Source: Vicinamibacteria bacterium (lineage in GTDB: Bacteria > Acidobacteriota > Vicinamibacteria > Vicinamibacterales > 2-12-FULL-66-21). Taken from it: a stretch of 5,951 bases of DNA. The stretch spans positions 1 to 5,951 of the forward strand of contig JAICSD010000288.1 of the NCBI GenBank assembly GCA_025937075.1, given 5' to 3'. The translations under genes were made by a program, and so were the position numbers. The notes under the pieces are model-generated. The model was not told the DNA's origin. It made no database searches and saw only the letters and a list, made by a program, of their open reading frames with translations. Positions 5,231 to 5,951 of the stretch are shown here, in pieces (positions within the stretch are counted from its first letter, which is position 1; the number at the start of each line of letters is the position of its first letter).

Positions 5231-5809
5231 GTGCAGATTCGTGCGCTGACCGCGTCGGTGCTGTTCGTCATCCCGGTGACGCTTGCGGGGCAGCAACAAC
5301 CCTCCTGGAAGAACACCGCGCCCGAGTCGTTCAAAGCCAATGCGCAGGTCACGGACGCGACCGGCGGCGTGGCCACCACGGTAAACATCAAGATCGATCG
5401 CTACACGCCCGATGCGGAGCGGGACGCCGTGTCGACCGCCCTGAAATCCGGCGGGTACGCCGCGTTCCTCGACGCGCTGCGCAAGGCTCCCGTCGTCGGA
5501 TCGATCACGATCGCGAATCGATCGGTGCCGATTCGCTGGGCGCGCGAGCAGCCGAAGGGCGGCGGGCGCCACATCGCGGTGATCACCGACGCTCCGGTAT
5601 TCTTCGTCGGCGGCGGTGCGCCAGACGCGAAGCCGACGGCCGGCTTCGACGTCGCGCTGCTCGAGTTCACGGTGGACAGCATTGGCTACGGCAGCGGCAC
5701 GATGGCCGCCGCGGCGCGGGTGAAGGCCGGCGGGCCAGCCGGCGTCGAGATCGAGGATTACGCGGGGAAGCGGATCACGCTGGTGACCGTCACGAGAAAC
5801 CTTTCCTGA
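5231..5809 (+). CDS. Putative secreted protein, unnamed paralogous family (copy C)
   Basis: Function is not recognised. The product has 192 residues and starts at GTG with a near-perfect ribosome binding site. The signal peptide is short and typical: MQIRALTASVLFVIPVTLA, with probable cleavage after residue 19 (TLA|GQQQ). The mature protein opens with PESFKANAQVT and carries the family motifs IKIDRYTP, AAFLDALRKAPVVGS, PIRWARE, ITDAPVFFVGGGAPDAKP, GFDVAL, MAAAARVKAGGP and VEIEDYAGKRITLVTV. Compared with copy B it has the same spacing between motifs and no gaps from PESF to the final serine, so the two arose by duplication. The gap from copy B is 10 bp, so one operon is likely. The stop codon lies inside the first unit of a 17-bp tandem repeat, which may have altered or fixed the C-terminal end. 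A secreted structural or binding protein is possible, but nothing seen here shows an enzymatic site. Confidence 0.87.
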   Translation: MQIRALTASVLFVIPVTLAGQQQPSWKNTAPESFKANAQVTDATGGVATTVNIKIDRYTPDAERDAVSTALKSGGYAAFLDALRKAPVVGSITIANRSVPIRWAREQPKGGGRHIAVITDAPVFFVGGGAPDAKPTAGFDVALLEFTVDSIGYGSGTMAAAARVKAGGPAGVEIEDYAGKRITLVTVTRNLS

Positions 5810-5850
5810 TGGCGACCGTTTCCTGATGGCGGCCGTTTCCTGATGGCCGG
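5802..5850 (+). repeat. Three tandem 17-bp units overlapping the end of copy C
   Basis: TTTCCTGATGGCGACCG (5802-5818) is followed by TTTCCTGATGGCGGCCG (5819-5835), one mismatch in 17, and a third copy beginning TTTCCTGATGGC (5836-5847) that then diverges. The first unit provides the TGA stop of the upstream gene (5807-5809). Each unit contains TGATG, a stop and start overlap in shifted frames. This looks like recent slippage or duplication. Confidence 0.85.
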
Positions 5851-5855
5851 CCTGA

Positions 5856-5904
5856 CCGCCTTCGCCAAGGCTACGGCGGTCCGCCGGAGCTTCAGCGCAG
5901 GCGG
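5856..5904. repeat. 49-bp imperfect palindrome, possible terminator or dispersed repeat
   Basis: The two 24-nt arms are centred on T5880. By hand I count 19 Watson-Crick pairs and one G-T wobble in 24 positions. Inner stem CGGCGG-T-CCGCCG (5874-5886); outer stem CCGCCT (5856-5861) with AGGCGG (5899-5904). RNA from either strand could fold into a long hairpin. It lies 46 bp after the stop of copy C, so it could end or protect that transcript. From memory, similar CCGCCTTCGCCAAGG palindromes recur in Acidobacteriota genomes; this is unverified. Confidence 0.6.
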
Positions 5905-5915
5905 AAAGGCCCGCC

Positions 5916-5938
5916 CCACGTTCGTGGCCTGTCAGGCC
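5916..5938 (+). terminator. Two small adjacent hairpins near the right edge
   Basis: CCACG-TT-CGTGG (5916-5927) and GGCCT-GTC-AGGCC (5926-5938) are short perfect inverted repeats that overlap by 2 nt, so only one can form fully at a time. The AT-richer CGTATCTTTAT follows at the window end. They may add to transcription termination after the 49-bp palindrome. Evidence is weak. Confidence 0.3.
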
Positions 5939-5951
5939 CGCGTATCTTTAT

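Noticed and set aside
4590..5249. Plus-strand alternative frame over copy B (219 codons)
   Set aside because: Arg/Gly/Ala-rich shadow; the frame at 4609 has a signal peptide and family motifs.
4681..5391. Minus-strand open frame spanning parts of both exported-protein genes
   Set aside because: It crosses two well-supported plus-strand genes with conserved paralogous motifs and shows no motif of its own.
1..5951. CRISPR array, toxin-antitoxin pair, transposase or phage-defence genes
   Set aside because: No spaced direct repeats of CRISPR type, no transposase or integrase motifs, and every gene is regulatory, signalling or the unnamed exported family.

Overview
The window is GC-rich (by eye about two-thirds G+C), densely coding bacterial DNA. 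I infer a Gram-negative soil or environmental bacterium. An Acidobacteriota (Vicinamibacteria-like) source is my best guess, because the secreted protein family and the long palindrome at the right edge resemble sequence I associate with that group. No marker gene here proves it. There are no rRNA or tRNA genes, transposases or CRISPR arrays. No gap between genes exceeds about 210 bases.

Layout. (1) Positions 1-455 (+): the 3' part of a gene for a small, probably secreted protein of a family I cannot name; its 5' end lies outside the window. (2) 489-890 (-): a short AraC-type DNA-binding protein, convergent with gene 1. (3) 1054-1818 (+): a small soluble histidine-kinase-like protein, transcribed divergently from the AraC gene across a 163-bp gap. 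(4) 2004-2633 (+): a NarL/LuxR-type response regulator. (5) 2842-4536 (+): a cytoplasmic kinase with two PAS domains, a HisKA_3 domain and an ATPase domain. (6) 4609-5220 and (7) 5231-5809 (+): two tandem, translationally linked genes for exported proteins of the same family as gene 1. (8) 5802-5951: a threefold 17-bp tandem repeat running over the last stop codon, then a 49-bp imperfect palindrome and smaller hairpins.

How the genes may work together. The centre is a signalling island. The kinase at 2842 is the textbook partner type for the NarL-type regulator at 2004. The small kinase at 1054 could be a second input to the same regulator. The AraC-like protein may control its own gene and the divergent kinase. 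Members of the secreted family flank the island on both sides. They may be regulated by it, or the family may have expanded by tandem duplication with the regulators inserted later. Both ideas are inference.

The most notable non-coding signals are a 16-bp dyad at 2721-2736 overlapping a perfect TTGACA upstream of the PAS kinase, a bulged 12-bp-stem hairpin after the regulator, the tandem repeat that supplies the stop codon of the last gene, and the palindrome at 5856-5904. I see no clear evidence of a defence system or other large novel machinery. The most under-described element is the secreted paralogous family.
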